Assembly (NCBI GenBank): GCA_965243525.1
Contig: OZ251568.1
Location: 496,001 to 560,000, forward strand
Length of the DNA: 64,000 bases
Direction: 5' to 3'
Source: WTKD01 sp965243525
GTDB lineage: Bacteria; Spirochaetota; Spirochaetia; WTKD01
Positions 52,026-60,888 of the stretch are shown here, in pieces. The notes under the pieces are model-generated. The model searched no databases. It had not been told where the DNA came from and saw nothing but the letters and a program-made list of their open reading frames with translations. The position numbers were made by a program, and so were the translations under genes. Positions within the stretch are counted from its first letter, which is position 1, and each line of letters opens with the position of its first letter.

Positions 52026-53012
52026 CTAGTCCTTTTTCAGCGACAAATTCAGTGATTCCAAAGAAGCTAAAATCTCATCCAAGGATTTTTTTCCAAAATT
52101 CCTGGTAGTGGATAGCTCAGCCTCAGTTTTCTCAATGAGATCTCCAATAGTTTTTATCTCAATAGATCGCAAACAGTTCAAGGCACGAACAGACAATTCA
52201 AGTGACTCAACGCTGTTGGTAAGGATTTTTTTCTTGCTGAGATCCTCAAGTGAACTGCTTGTTTCTTGCACCTCATGCTCAGATCCACCAACAATACTAC
52301 GAAAATAGCGCTGCAAAACAGATGCAGCCTCAACCACCGCTTCTCGCGGATTAATAGTTCCATTGGTGATTACCTCAAGTATCACCTTTTCGTAATCAGT
52401 TTTATTTTCAACCTGTGTCTGCAAAACCTCAAAACGTACATTTGTTACTGGAGAAAACAAGGCGTCCACTGAAATAAGTCCATACTCACCATGAGTATCT
52501 ATTTCCTCTGAGGGAACATAGCCTGTTCCTCTCTCCAAAATAAGCGTAATTCGCAAACCACTAGAATCAATGATTGAAAAAACCGGTACATCTGTTTCAG
52601 CAACAGTTACCAATTCAGCTGAAAAGTCCTGAGATACAACGTCCTTACTTCCAGAAAATTCATACTGCTTTTCGACAATCGACTCTTCGCTCTCAACACT
52701 CCATGACAGATGCTTTAAGTTCGAGATAATATCAATAGTATCCTCACGAACACCAGGAATCGATTCAAATTCACTGCTCAGAATGTGATCCTTGTTTTCG
52801 CTATCAGTGTATTCAAAGCGAATGCTTACAACCGACCATCCTCTGATTGACGAAAGAAGCGTTCTGCGCAAGGTGTTTGCAAGGGTGGTTCCAAAACCGC
52901 GCTTCAATGGCTGAATTGAAAATTTTCCCACCGAATCAGTAGATTCAATATCTTGAAAAGAAAGCAAATCAACCGTTTGCTCAATCGATAATTGTGTAAT
53001 AGCAGTACTCAT
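52026..53012 (-). CDS. rpoA: DNA-directed RNA polymerase subunit alpha
   Basis: Assembly scaffold of RNA polymerase. The start is placed at the ATG at 53012 (MSTAITQLSIEQTVDLLSFQ), because the earlier in-frame ATG at 53051 lies in rpsK and would add unrelated residues. N-terminal domain with KFSIQPLKRGFGTTLANTLR and LLSSIRGWSVVSIRFEY; INPREAVVEAASVLQRYF precedes the linker; the C-terminal domain (from about 250) has LSVRALNCLRSIEIKTIGDL and NFGKKSLDEILASLES for UP-element and activator contact. 328 residues. Confidence 0.96.
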   Translation of the reverse strand: MSTAITQLSIEQTVDLLSFQDIESTDSVGKFSIQPLKRGFGTTLANTLRRTLLSSIRGWSVVSIRFEYTDSENKDHILSSEFESIPGVREDTIDIISNLKHLSWSVESEESIVEKQYEFSGSKDVVSQDFSAELVTVAETDVPVFSIIDSSGLRITLILERGTGYVPSEEIDTHGEYGLISVDALFSPVTNVRFEVLQTQVENKTDYEKVILEVITNGTINPREAVVEAASVLQRYFRSIVGGSEHEVQETSSSLEDLSKKKILTNSVESLELSVRALNCLRSIEIKTIGDLIEKTEAELSTTRNFGKKSLDEILASLESLNLSLKKD

Positions 53013-53020
53013 GTAGTTAA

Positions 53021-53410
53021 TTACCCGTGCCTTTTTTTCTTGGGACGACAACCATTGTGTGGCAATGGCGTTACATCCGTAATTGAGCGCAGTGTCAAAC
53101 CTGCAGAAATCGCTGCGCGTATAGCAGATTCTCTGCCTAATCCTGGACCCTTTACAAACACATGCACATACTGCAATCCAAAATCAATAGCTTTCTTCAA
53201 TGCTGTATTTGCTGTTATCTGAGCCGCAAAAGGAGTAGATTTTTTTGCTCCACGAAATCCCAGGGATCCCGAGCTTGAGGAAGAAATACAATTTCCAACC
53301 ATATCAGTCACCGTAATAATTGTATTATTAAACGAAACTTGAATATAGAGCCTTCCCTCTGTAACTGTTCTTTTTGTTTTTTTTCTAGATCTTTTTGTTG
53401 TTGTAGCCAT
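53021..53410 (-). CDS. rpsK: Small ribosomal subunit protein uS11
   Basis: 129 residues; part of the platform near the mRNA exit. Core YIQVSFNNTIITVTDMVGNC, SSGSLGFRGAKKSTPFAAQI and VKGPGLGRESAIRA, with the expected end PLPHNGCRPKKKRHG. The first 14 residues are a Lys/Arg-rich extension (TTTKRSRKKTKRTV). Four bases after rpsM. Confidence 0.97.
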   Translation of the reverse strand: MATTTKRSRKKTKRTVTEGRLYIQVSFNNTIITVTDMVGNCISSSSSGSLGFRGAKKSTPFAAQITANTALKKAIDFGLQYVHVFVKGPGLGRESAIRAAISAGLTLRSITDVTPLPHNGCRPKKKRHG

Positions 53411-53414
53411 TTAC

Positions 53415-53783
53415 CTATGCTCTTCTCTTCCCTGCAACGGTCTTTCGTTTTCCTTTTCGGGTACGTGCATTAGTCCTTGTTCGTTGTCCTCGCACCGGGA
53501 GTCCCTTTCTATGTCGTATACCACGATAACATCCAATATCCATCAATCGTTTGATATTGAGTGAGACCGTTGTCCGTAGGCGACCCTCAATGATATATTC
53601 ATCTTCAATAATTTTTCGCACCACTGCAAGTTCTTCTGTTTTCAAAGCATCAATCTTTGCACTCAGATCAATTCCAGCCTTCTCGCATATCTTTATCGCA
53701 GTTGACCTACCAATACCATGGAGATAAGTCAGTGCAATTGCCGTTCGCTTGTTTGGTAAGTCTACCCCGGAAATTCTTGCCAT
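53415..53783 (-). CDS. rpsM: Small ribosomal subunit protein uS13
   Basis: 122 residues; head protein that contacts the P-site tRNA and the large subunit. ARISGVDLPNKRTAIALTYL, HGIGRSTAIKICEKAGID, RLMDIGCYRGIRHRKGLPVR and a basic tail GQRTRTNARTRKGKRKTV are all normal. Its ATG shares one base with the rpmJ stop. Confidence 0.97.
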   Translation of the reverse strand: MARISGVDLPNKRTAIALTYLHGIGRSTAIKICEKAGIDLSAKIDALKTEELAVVRKIIEDEYIIEGRLRTTVSLNIKRLMDIGCYRGIRHRKGLPVRGQRTRTNARTRKGKRKTVAGKRRA

Positions 53784-53896
53784 TATCGTTGTCTCTGCTT
53801 ATGCTTTGGATTTGAGCAGATTATTCTAACCTGTCCTTTTCTTCTGATAACCTTGCAGTTATCACACATTGGTTTAACACTCACTCTTACTTTCAT
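53783..53896 (-). CDS. rpmJ: Large ribosomal subunit protein bL36
   Basis: 37 residues: MKVRVSVKPMCDNCKVIRRK followed by GQVRIICSNPKHKQRQR. The four zinc ligands Cys11, Cys14, Cys27 and His32 are present, so this is the zinc-binding form. Placed between secY and rpsM as in most bacteria; its TAA overlaps the rpsM ATG (TAATG). Confidence 0.95.
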   Translation of the reverse strand: MKVRVSVKPMCDNCKVIRRKGQVRIICSNPKHKQRQR

Positions 53897-53903
53897 AAAT
53901 ACC

Positions 53904-55226
53904 TCACAAATTCCTTCCTTTGATTTTTCCTGACTTTGTCAGCCCACCATAATGATGCATACGAAGATGCGCTTCAATTTGCGACATAAGATCCAAATCT
54001 ACGCCAACAAGAATGAGCAGTGACGTGCCTCCCATCAAATAGGCAAGCGAAAGTGGAAAATTGAATATATTCTGGATAATAGTGGGGATAATTGCAATAA
54101 ATGAGAGAAATAATGCTCCTGGAAGGATAATTCTGTTCATGACGCGCATCAAATACATCGCCAGCTGTTCAGTTCGAACACCTGGAATGGAACCACCATT
54201 TTCACGAATATTCTTTGCAATTTCCATCGGGTTCATACTCACCTGCGTATAGAAATACGCAAAAAATATAATCAACAACGTGTACAAAACGATATATAGA
54301 ACTCCATCCGGACGTAGTAGTATTGACAGCCTCTGAAGCCATCGTGCACCACCAGAAAAGCTCTGGAGCAATTGAATAGGGAAGGTCAACACAGAGGAGG
54401 CAAAAATTACCGGAATAACCCCGGAAGGATTCACCTTAAACGGCAAATAGGTATTTTGCGCACCATACATCCGTCGACCAACTACCCGTTTTGAATAACT
54501 CACTGGAATCTTACGCTGGCCCCGCTGTTCATAAATAACAAGAGTCACAACACCAACAAACAATCCCAACGTCAATATGGCAAATACAGGATTCAATTCC
54601 CCTTGCTGGATGCTTCGTATGAGCAGCCATACCGCCTCCGGAATTCGTGCAACGATTCCTGAAAAAATCAACAAGGAGATTCCGTTTCCAATTCCACGTT
54701 GGTTGATCTGTTCACCAATCCACATGAGAAAAACAGTTCCCGTTGTCACCGTAAGCATCGATATAGGGATGTAAAAAGATCGCGAAATAGCTATCGCATT
54801 GGGTATGCTATCGGCATAAACCGTCACGGCATAGGATTGTATCAAACAAACAATAACGGTCCCATAGCGCGTATACTGCTGGATCTTCTTTCGACCACCT
54901 TCTTCTTCAGAAACACGCTTTAAAGCAGGAAAGACCAAGAGCAATAACTGCATGATGATCGACATAGAAATATAGGGCATGATCCCCAACATAAATATCG
55001 AAAATCGACTGAATGCTCCTCCTGCAAAAAAGTCAAGATAACTAGTCAGCGAAACAGTACTTGTCGCGGTCTGTTGTGCCAAAAAATAGGCACGCAAGGC
55101 ATTTGGGTTAATCCCTGGAATCGGAATAACCGCACCTAAGCGAAAAATAAAGAGCATAAACAACGTGAAAAAAATTCGATTGCGTAGCTCCGTAATCCTA
55201 AAAATATCAGAAAGTGAATTTGACAT
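53904..55226 (-). CDS. secY: Protein translocase subunit SecY
   Basis: Central channel of the Sec translocon. 440 residues with ten membrane helices. It begins DIFRITELRNRIFFTLFMLF, GAVIPIPGIN; other family motifs are GGAFSRFSIFMLGIMPYISM (helix 2 plug region), ISLLIFSGIVARIP and MRVMNRIILPGALFLSFIAI, and IGGTSLLILVGVDLD-type end. The ATG shares one base with the rplO stop. rpmJ follows at 7 bases. Confidence 0.97.
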   Translation of the reverse strand: MSNSLSDIFRITELRNRIFFTLFMLFIFRLGAVIPIPGINPNALRAYFLAQQTATSTVSLTSYLDFFAGGAFSRFSIFMLGIMPYISMSIIMQLLLLVFPALKRVSEEEGGRKKIQQYTRYGTVIVCLIQSYAVTVYADSIPNAIAISRSFYIPISMLTVTTGTVFLMWIGEQINQRGIGNGISLLIFSGIVARIPEAVWLLIRSIQQGELNPVFAILTLGLFVGVVTLVIYEQRGQRKIPVSYSKRVVGRRMYGAQNTYLPFKVNPSGVIPVIFASSVLTFPIQLLQSFSGGARWLQRLSILLRPDGVLYIVLYTLLIIFFAYFYTQVSMNPMEIAKNIRENGGSIPGVRTEQLAMYLMRVMNRIILPGALFLSFIAIIPTIIQNIFNFPLSLAYLMGGTSLLILVGVDLDLMSQIEAHLRMHHYGGLTKSGKIKGRNL

Positions 55227-55732
55227 TAGATCTCCTCACCTTTCTCTACCGTTACCTTGGCATCAGCATCATCTTGAGAAGCGGCAGTCTCTTGTGTCTC
55301 TTGTGTTTCTTGCACAGAGCCTCCCTTGTCCTCAATTAATTTTCGAGCAGTTTTTGAACAAGCAATGTCAACGAGAACAAGACCTGTTCGCTGCAACTCG
55401 CCATTGTTCAAAACTTTTACCTGCGTATATTTTTTCGGAATTGACAACCCAGCGAGAACGTCTGCCTTTGTAAGTGTCTGATTATCTTTTGCAATAGTAT
55501 TCAATTCATCGAGTCGCACAATAGCCACATTCTTCTTAAAGGGATAGTTCGAAAATCCTCGTATCGCAACACGTCGATACAAGGGCATTTGACCACCCTC
55601 AAATCCAGGTCTTACGCGAGAACGAGCACGCTGTCCTTTTTGTCCACGGCCAGATGTCTTACCTAATCCAGAACCTCTTCCTCGACCCTTGCGCTTTTGC
55701 TGTGTTGTTGCCCCTTCAGGTTTATACAACAT
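55226..55732 (-). CDS. rplO: Large ribosomal subunit protein uL15
   Basis: 168 residues. KRKGRGRGSGLGKTSGRGQK, RPGFEGGQMPLYRRVAIRGF and VLVDIACSKTARKLIEDKGG-type segments fit uL15. The last 25 residues are an extra tail with QETQETQET and acidic residues, beyond the usual end. It lies 3 bases after rpmD and before secY. Confidence 0.96.
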   Translation of the reverse strand: MLYKPEGATTQQKRKGRGRGSGLGKTSGRGQKGQRARSRVRPGFEGGQMPLYRRVAIRGFSNYPFKKNVAIVRLDELNTIAKDNQTLTKADVLAGLSIPKKYTQVKVLNNGELQRTGLVLVDIACSKTARKLIEDKGGSVQETQETQETAASQDDADAKVTVEKGEEI

Positions 55733-55735
55733 ATC

Positions 55736-55933
55736 TTAACTCCCCACCTCTTCGACACGCACAAGATGACACACCGATCGTATCATTCCAAGAATTGGAT
55801 CTGTTGCAGTATGTTCCACTGTTTGGTGGAGCTTTCTCAATCCAAGCGCTCGTATGGTTTTTCTGTGTTGTGGTTTCGATCCTATAGTACTTCGAATTTG
55901 TGTAACTCGAACTGTCGCAAGTTTTTTTGCCAT
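55736..55933 (-). CDS. rpmD: Large ribosomal subunit protein uL30
   Basis: 65 residues from the ATG at 55933: AKKLATVRVTQIRSTIGSKP, HRKTIRALGLRKLHQTVEHT, GMIRSVCHLVRVEE. The open frame continues upstream into rpsE, but residues there do not belong to the family. It starts 1 base after the rpsE stop. Confidence 0.95.
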   Translation of the reverse strand: MAKKLATVRVTQIRSTIGSKPQHRKTIRALGLRKLHQTVEHTATDPILGMIRSVCHLVRVEEVGS

Positions 55934-55934
55934 A

Positions 55935-56462
55935 CTATCCCCACAGCTCCTCAATGCTTAGTTGGCGATCATGGGCAACCTTGCGAGGATTCCACAACCT
56001 CAACAAGCCATTCATCACCGCTTGAATAACCGAAGAATCATTTCGAGATCCATAGGTTTTTGCAAGGATATCTTGAATACCACAGGCTTCCATAATAGCG
56101 CGAACAGCACCACCAGCAATAACTCCTGTTCCTGGTGCTGCAGGTAATAATCGTACCTTTGTGCACTTGAAGACGCCATCAATCGGATGAGGAATCGTTT
56201 GCTTCTTTCGATGCACGCTAATCATCCCAATTTTTGCCTTTTCCATGCCCTTTCGTACCGCCTCAGAGACATCCAATGCTTTTCCAAGAGCAAACCCAAC
56301 TTTCCCCTTCCCATCTCCAACAATAACCAATGCAGAAAAAGCAAACCTACGTCCACCTTTCTGTACTTTGGCTACACGATTGAGGTTAATAAGTCGCTCG
56401 ATATACTCGCTTTGATGTTGCGCACCTCGATCATTGTTTCTTCTTCTCGTTTGCTGATTCAT
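55935..56462 (-). CDS. rpsE: Small ribosomal subunit protein uS5
   Basis: 175 residues; guards decoding accuracy with uS4. EYIERLINLNRVAKVQKGGR, RRFAFSALVIVGDGKGKVGF and GALDVSEAVRKG-type RNA-binding segments are intact, as is GTGVIAGGAVRAIMEACGIQ. Starts 1 base after rplR. Confidence 0.97.
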   Translation of the reverse strand: MNQQTRRRNNDRGAQHQSEYIERLINLNRVAKVQKGGRRFAFSALVIVGDGKGKVGFALGKALDVSEAVRKGMEKAKIGMISVHRKKQTIPHPIDGVFKCTKVRLLPAAPGTGVIAGGAVRAIMEACGIQDILAKTYGSRNDSSVIQAVMNGLLRLWNPRKVAHDRQLSIEELWG

Positions 56463-56463
56463 A

Positions 56464-56823
56464 CTAAAATACTATTCCTTGTTCACGAACTGCATCCGCA
56501 AACTCTTTGATAACTCCATGATAAACAAATCCATTCCGGTCAAAGACCACATGGCTTATTTTCTTTTTTTTCAATACTGCGCCCATTTTTTTTCCACATT
56601 TCTTGGCACAATCTTTGTTTCCGCTCATCTCTTTGAATTCTTGCTGTCCAGACGCAACCGATGCTATCGTCACCCCTTTGATATCATCAATCACCTGCGC
56701 ATAGATGTGTCGGTTCGAACGATATACCGAAATTCTTGGTCGCTCTGGCGTTCCACTAATCTGTGCTCGAATTCTTCTTTTGATCTTTAGGCGACGCTTC
56801 GCCTTATCCTTCAACTTTCTCAA
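56464..56823 (-). CDS. rplR: Large ribosomal subunit protein uL18
   Basis: 119 residues; binds 5S rRNA with uL5. RRIRAQISGTPERPRISVYR, SNRHIYAQVIDDIKGVTIAS and VVFDRNGFVYHGVIKEFADA are typical. It overlaps rplF by 4 bases. Confidence 0.97.
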   Translation of the reverse strand: MRKLKDKAKRRLKIKRRIRAQISGTPERPRISVYRSNRHIYAQVIDDIKGVTIASVASGQQEFKEMSGNKDCAKKCGKKMGAVLKKKKISHVVFDRNGFVYHGVIKEFADAVREQGIVF

Positions 56824-57365
56824 CTCTTCACTCCTGATTTACCAGCTTTTGTTCTGACGCGTTCACCTTCATATCGCACACCCTTCCCCTTATACACCTC
56901 TGGCGGACGAATCTTTCTGATCTCTGCCGCAACCTGGCCAATTACCTGCCTATTGATTCCCTCAATGGTAATACGAGTTTGCTTTTCAACGCTAATCGTA
57001 ACCCCTTCTGGAACAACATACTCAATTGGCAATGAATATCCCAAAGACAGGGTGAGTATATCCCCACTTATTTCAGCTCGATAGCCAACACCTTGCAAGA
57101 TAAGAACTTTTTTAAACCCCTCAGATACCCCAGTCACCATATTCTGCAATAACTGACGATAGAGTCCGTGGAGAGCTCGTGTCTTTTTGTTTCCATCCAA
57201 GGCCTGTACATACGCCTTCGCGTCTTCGCCTACAGAAATCTGAATGTTCTTTTTGTAATCCTGTGACAATTCCCCTTTTGGGCCCTTCACCACAAATTGA
57301 GCAGCATCGATTTGCACGCTCACCTTCGGTGGAATTACTACTGGAAGCTTACCAACTCGCGACAT
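56820..57365 (-). CDS. rplF: Large ribosomal subunit protein uL6
   Basis: 181 residues from the ATG at 57365 (MSRVGKLPVVIPPKVSVQID). An earlier in-frame ATG at 57395 lies inside rpsH and adds non-family residues. The family pattern VKGPKGELSQDYKKNIQISV, LQGVGYRAEISGDILTLSLG and the C-terminal RKIRPPEVYKGKGVRYEGER are present. Confidence 0.96.
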   Translation of the reverse strand: MSRVGKLPVVIPPKVSVQIDAAQFVVKGPKGELSQDYKKNIQISVGEDAKAYVQALDGNKKTRALHGLYRQLLQNMVTGVSEGFKKVLILQGVGYRAEISGDILTLSLGYSLPIEYVVPEGVTISVEKQTRITIEGINRQVIGQVAAEIRKIRPPEVYKGKGVRYEGERVRTKAGKSGVKS

Positions 57366-57366
57366 C

Positions 57367-57771
57367 TTACCACACGGAGAATAACAATTCTCCACCTACC
57401 TTTCTTCGTTTTGCCTCAGCGTCAGTTATAATTCCCTGCGATGTAGACACAACAATGCGTCCAAAATTATTGTAAACCGAAGGCATCGCAGAATAGCCAG
57501 TATACACGCGCCTACTTGGTTTTGAAATACGTCTAACACCATGAATTACGGGTCCACCTGTCGAATTATATCGTAGCGTAACCTTATACTGCGCCGTAGC
57601 AACAGATTCGCCCTTTTCATCGGTATACTCTTCGATGAATCCCTCTTTTTTGAGCACTCGCAATATTTCGCCAAGAATTTTTATCCTCGGGAGGCTAACC
57701 TCAGGATGCTTTGCTCGTACTGCGTTTTGTATTTTTATGATTGCATTTGCTATCTGATCTGAAATTGCCAT
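57367..57771 (-). CDS. rpsH: Small ribosomal subunit protein uS8
   Basis: 134 residues. SDQIANAIIKIQNAVRAKHP, LPRIKILGEILRVLKKEGFI and the end VVSTSQGIITDAEAKRRKVG are diagnostic. uS8 binds helix 21 of 16S rRNA and in some bacteria represses its own operon. One base after rpsN. Confidence 0.97.
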   Translation of the reverse strand: MAISDQIANAIIKIQNAVRAKHPEVSLPRIKILGEILRVLKKEGFIEEYTDEKGESVATAQYKVTLRYNSTGGPVIHGVRRISKPSRRVYTGYSAMPSVYNNFGRIVVSTSQGIITDAEAKRRKVGGELLFSVW

Positions 57772-57772
57772 A

Positions 57773-57958
57773 TTACCAACTTGATTTTCTTACCCCAGGA
57801 AGCTTGCCCTCACTGGCCAAATTCCTAAAACAAATTCTGCACATTTGAAAAGCACGCATATAGCCACGTGGTCGCCCACATAACCTACATCGATTCACTG
57901 CCCTTGTTGAAAACTTGGGCTTTCGCTTTGCCTTTTCAATTAATGATTTCTTTGCCAT
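57773..57958 (-). CDS. rpsN: Small ribosomal subunit protein uS14, zinc-binding short form
   Basis: 61 residues with the paired CRLCGRP and CRICFRNLA motifs, four zinc-binding Cys, and the end GKLPGVRKSSW. This is the short C+ (type Z) form and not the long zinc-free one. Between rplE and rpsH. Confidence 0.97.
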   Translation of the reverse strand: MAKKSLIEKAKRKPKFSTRAVNRCRLCGRPRGYMRAFQMCRICFRNLASEGKLPGVRKSSW

Positions 57959-57961
57959 ATC

Positions 57962-58549
57962 CTAAGTACCTATTTTCCTAAAAGGAAACGAAAATTTCTG
58001 CAACAAAGCTCTCGCGCTCTCATCGTTCCTTGCCGTAGTTCCAATAGTAACCGTTAATCCAGTTATTCTATCAATTTTATCGTAGTCTATCTCTGGAAAC
58101 ACAATGTGTTCGCGTATTCCCAAGGAATAATTCCCATGACCATCAAAGGCATTTGGATTTATTCCTCGAAAATCCTTTGTTCGTGGCATCACCACATGTA
58201 CCAATCGATATATAAAATCATACATGTGATCTCCACGCAAGGTCACGCGCACCCCTATTTCCATTCCTTCACGAATCTTAAACGCTGATTCCGACTTTCT
58301 CGCCTTCGTTCTTACTGCACGCTGTCCAGCAATAGCGCTCAATTCATCTATAGCCTGGGTGAGATAATTCTTATTCTGAATAGCATCCCCAACCCCCATA
58401 TTCAATGAAACCTTTTCAATGCGAGGAACCTCCATAATAGACTTAAACTGTAATTCATCCTTCAGTTCGGAACGATATACCTCATAATATTGTTTTTTAA
58501 AATAGGGATATATCTTTTGAACGTTGGCAGATTGCTTTTTCTTTGGCAT
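57962..58549 (-). CDS. rplE: Large ribosomal subunit protein uL5
   Basis: 195 residues; binds 5S rRNA and contacts the P-site tRNA. EVPRIEKVSLNMGVGDAIQN, GQRAVRTKARKSESAFKIRE, RGINPNAFDGHGNYSLGIRE and the end REHIVFPEIDYDKID are typical. An N-terminal extension of about 15 residues (PKKKQSANVQKIYPYF) precedes the core. Start shares one base with the rplX stop. Confidence 0.97.
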   Translation of the reverse strand: MPKKKQSANVQKIYPYFKKQYYEVYRSELKDELQFKSIMEVPRIEKVSLNMGVGDAIQNKNYLTQAIDELSAIAGQRAVRTKARKSESAFKIREGMEIGVRVTLRGDHMYDFIYRLVHVVMPRTKDFRGINPNAFDGHGNYSLGIREHIVFPEIDYDKIDRITGLTVTIGTTARNDESARALLQKFSFPFRKIGT

Positions 58550-58887
58550 TACAACGCATCTCCAGTCTTCTTTGCTATTCTCACCTTTTTGCCATCCCGC
58601 ATCTCATACCCAACACGAGTAGGAACTCCACCATTCGTCAATACCTTAACATTTGAAATATGCAATGGCATTTCGATCTCGATAATTCCCCCTTGATCGT
58701 CTTGGCGCTTTTTCTTCACTGCCTTTTTAAACTTGTTGACCCCTTCAACAATCACCGTAGATTTTTCGCGATTTATCTGCAAAACTGTTCCCGTTTTCCC
58801 TCGGTCCTTTCCCGTTATAACAAGCACCTTATCCTCTTTCTTGATCCGAAACCTGTTCTTTATTGCTACATTCTTTTTCTTAATCAT
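58549..58887 (-). CDS. rplX: Large ribosomal subunit protein uL24
   Basis: 112 residues; early assembly protein. The KOW motif KEDKVLVITGKDRGKTGTVL (about residues 17-36) and GVNKFKKAVKKKRQDDQGGI are present, with end RVGYEMRDGKKVRIAKKTGD. One base after rplN. Confidence 0.97.
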   Translation of the reverse strand: MIKKKNVAIKNRFRIKKEDKVLVITGKDRGKTGTVLQINREKSTVIVEGVNKFKKAVKKKRQDDQGGIIEIEMPLHISNVKVLTNGGVPTRVGYEMRDGKKVRIAKKTGDAL

Positions 58888-58888
58888 A

Positions 58889-59257
58889 TTACAAAACCTC
58901 CGGCGCTAGGGAGATTATCTTCATCATATCAACATCTCGCAGCTCTCGCGCAACCGGTCCAAAAACGCGTTTTCCTCGTGGGCTTCCTGTTCCATCAACA
59001 AGCACACATGCATTATCACTAAACCGAATATATGACCCATCGAGCCTTCGCAACACACTCTTTGTACGTACAATCACTGCTTTTTCCACAGATCCTGGTT
59101 TCACTGGTGAATTAGGAAGCGCATCCTTGACCGCAACAACCACCGTATCACCAACATGTGCATATCGCTTTTTTGAGCCCCCGAGCACTTTAATACACTG
59201 CACTCTTTTAGCGCCGCTATTATCTGCTACGTTCAACGTAGTCTGCATCTGAATCAT
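58889..59257 (-). CDS. rplN: Large ribosomal subunit protein uL14
   Basis: 122 residues from the ATG at 59257 (MIQMQTTLNVADNSGAKRVQ), which shares one base with the rpsQ stop. The frame is open further upstream inside rpsQ but without family similarity. KRYAHVGDTVVVAVKDALPN, AVIVRTKSVLRRLDGSYIRF and GTGSPRGKRVFGPVARELRD are standard. Confidence 0.97.
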   Translation of the reverse strand: MIQMQTTLNVADNSGAKRVQCIKVLGGSKKRYAHVGDTVVVAVKDALPNSPVKPGSVEKAVIVRTKSVLRRLDGSYIRFSDNACVLVDGTGSPRGKRVFGPVARELRDVDMMKIISLAPEVL

Positions 59258-59553
59258 TATTGTGGCCTCTCTACAATACTTGCCAGAGTCCACCTCTTGC
59301 GCTTGCTTAGTGGTCGAGATTCGATAACCTGCACAACATCACCAATTTTTGCTGCATTCTGCTCATCATGCGCCATCACTTTTTTCTTAATGGTTATGTA
59401 TTTCTTATACAGCGGGTGCAATTTTCTATTTTTCACCTCAACCACAATTGATTTTTCCATTTTGTCACTCAAAACAGTTCCCTGCAGCAAACGCTTATTT
59501 ATTTGAGGGACCTTGGCCTGTGGGATTATCTCTAAAAACATATTATCCTTCAC
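59257..59553 (-). CDS. rpsQ: Small ribosomal subunit protein uS17
   Basis: 98 residues. NKRLLQGTVLSDKMEKSIVV, RKLHPLYKKYITIKKKVMAH and VVQVIESRPLSKRKRWTLAS are diagnostic. The first 12 residues extend beyond the usual start. Overlaps rpmC by 11 bases. Confidence 0.95.
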   Translation of the reverse strand: MKDNMFLEIIPQAKVPQINKRLLQGTVLSDKMEKSIVVEVKNRKLHPLYKKYITIKKKVMAHDEQNAAKIGDVVQVIESRPLSKRKRWTLASIVERPQ

Positions 59554-59740
59554 TCTTTAAAGCTCTTTCATAAATTCTCGAATTTAACCGAGCGATGTTA
59601 CGCCTCGTTACTCGAATTTCCAACGGGTTTCCAAGATGTCCCAAAACTTTATCTGTTTTCAACTGCAAAAGGCGCTTTCGTTGCGTGTCACGTGTTGCAA
59701 GTAATTCTCGAATATCCATATCTTTATATGTATTCTTCAT
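59543..59740 (-). CDS. rpmC: Large ribosomal subunit protein uL29
   Basis: 65 residues, two helices: DIRELLATRDTQRKRLLQLK and RVTRRNIARLNSRIYERALK. The gap between helices, GHLGNPLEIR, is typical. It lies at the tunnel exit next to uL23. It directly follows rplP with no gap. Confidence 0.95.
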   Translation of the reverse strand: MKNTYKDMDIRELLATRDTQRKRLLQLKTDKVLGHLGNPLEIRVTRRNIARLNSRIYERALKSEG

Positions 59741-60163
59741 TTAATACACCTTCCTTTCTACAAAAACAGTCCGTAGTGGAAGTTTTGCAGCAGCTCGCGT
59801 CATAGCCTCTTTTGCCAATGCACCGTTCACCCCTGCAAGTTCAAACATAACCGTTCCTGGTTTAACCGCAGCAACCCAAGATTCTGGGGTTCCTTTTCCT
59901 TTTCCCATCCTGGTTTCTGCTGGTTTTTTAGTCTGTGGAAGATCGGGGAAAATACGAATCCAAATTTTCCCTCCACGCTTTATTTTTCTGTTTATCGCAA
60001 CACGGGCAGCTTCAATTTGCCTATTGGTAATAAAATTTGGAGAAACCGCTTTCAGCCCATATTCCCCAAAGGCAATTGTAGTCATGCGCGAAGCAATACC
60101 ACCAAGATGGCGCTTAATACGCCGTTGCCGTTTTCTGTGCTGTACTCGTTTTGGACTAAGCAT
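59741..60163 (-). CDS. rplP: Large ribosomal subunit protein uL16
   Basis: 140 residues. LSPKRVQHRKRQRRIKRHLG at the start, FGEYGLKAVSPNFITNRQIE, GKIWIRIFPDLPQTKKPAET and RMGKGKGTPESWVAAVKPGT match uL16, which helps place tRNA in the A site. 14 bases after rpsC. Confidence 0.97.
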   Translation of the reverse strand: MLSPKRVQHRKRQRRIKRHLGGIASRMTTIAFGEYGLKAVSPNFITNRQIEAARVAINRKIKRGGKIWIRIFPDLPQTKKPAETRMGKGKGTPESWVAAVKPGTVMFELAGVNGALAKEAMTRAAAKLPLRTVFVERKVY

Positions 60164-60177
60164 ATATCCCTCCTCTG

Positions 60178-60888
60178 TCAGCCTTCAGATCTGACAGCAT
60201 TTCTCCTTTGTGCAAGCACTTTTCCTGCTCCTGGTTTCGAAGTCTCAGAAGATTGCAAAAAATTCTCCCCAGTACAAATCCAAACCTTAACACCAATAGT
60301 CCCAAACGTAGTATGCGCTTCAGCAAAACCATAATCAATTTCTGCACGCAATGTATGCAATGGCACTCGCCCTTGATGATAGGTTTCAACACGAGACATC
60401 TCTACCCCGCCAAGTCGCCCAGCAACCCTAATCTTTATACCCTGCACACCTGCTCGCATTGCATTTGCCGCAGCCATTTTCAAGGCCCTCTTAAATGCAA
60501 ATCGCATTCGTAACTGATGGGCTATGTTCAAGGCAACCAATTGTGCATTTGCCTCGGTGCGCTTCACTTCACGAATTTTAATCTGAATCTTTTGCTGGAT
60601 AGCCTTTTGTAACCGCTCGCTTAAACGTTCAATATTGGCTCCCTTTGCCCCAATAACAACTCCCGGACTTGCTGCATAAATTATCAACGACACAAATTGA
60701 GGCTGCCTGACGATAACAACATCAGCAATATCAACATCCTTTGTTTCAGGTAATGTCGTCAACAGTTTTCTGATTTTTAAATCTGAATGTAATGTCTCCA
60801 AGTATTTTTGAGAATCAGCAAACCATTTTGAACGCCATGTTTTGTTTATTCCCAATCGCATACCATACGGATTTATTTTCTGACCCAT
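60178..60888 (-). CDS. rpsC: Small ribosomal subunit protein uS3
   Basis: 236 residues. GQKINPYGMRLGINKTWRSK opens it; the KH domain is VVIVRQPQFVSLIIYAASPG with VVIGAKGANIERLSERLQKA; the C-terminal domain has GVQGIKIRVAGRLGGVEMSR and HTLRAEIDYGFAEAHTTFGT. Lines the mRNA entry site. One base before rplV. Confidence 0.97.
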   Translation of the reverse strand: MGQKINPYGMRLGINKTWRSKWFADSQKYLETLHSDLKIRKLLTTLPETKDVDIADVVIVRQPQFVSLIIYAASPGVVIGAKGANIERLSERLQKAIQQKIQIKIREVKRTEANAQLVALNIAHQLRMRFAFKRALKMAAANAMRAGVQGIKIRVAGRLGGVEMSRVETYHQGRVPLHTLRAEIDYGFAEAHTTFGTIGVKVWICTGENFLQSSETSKPGAGKVLAQRRNAVRSEG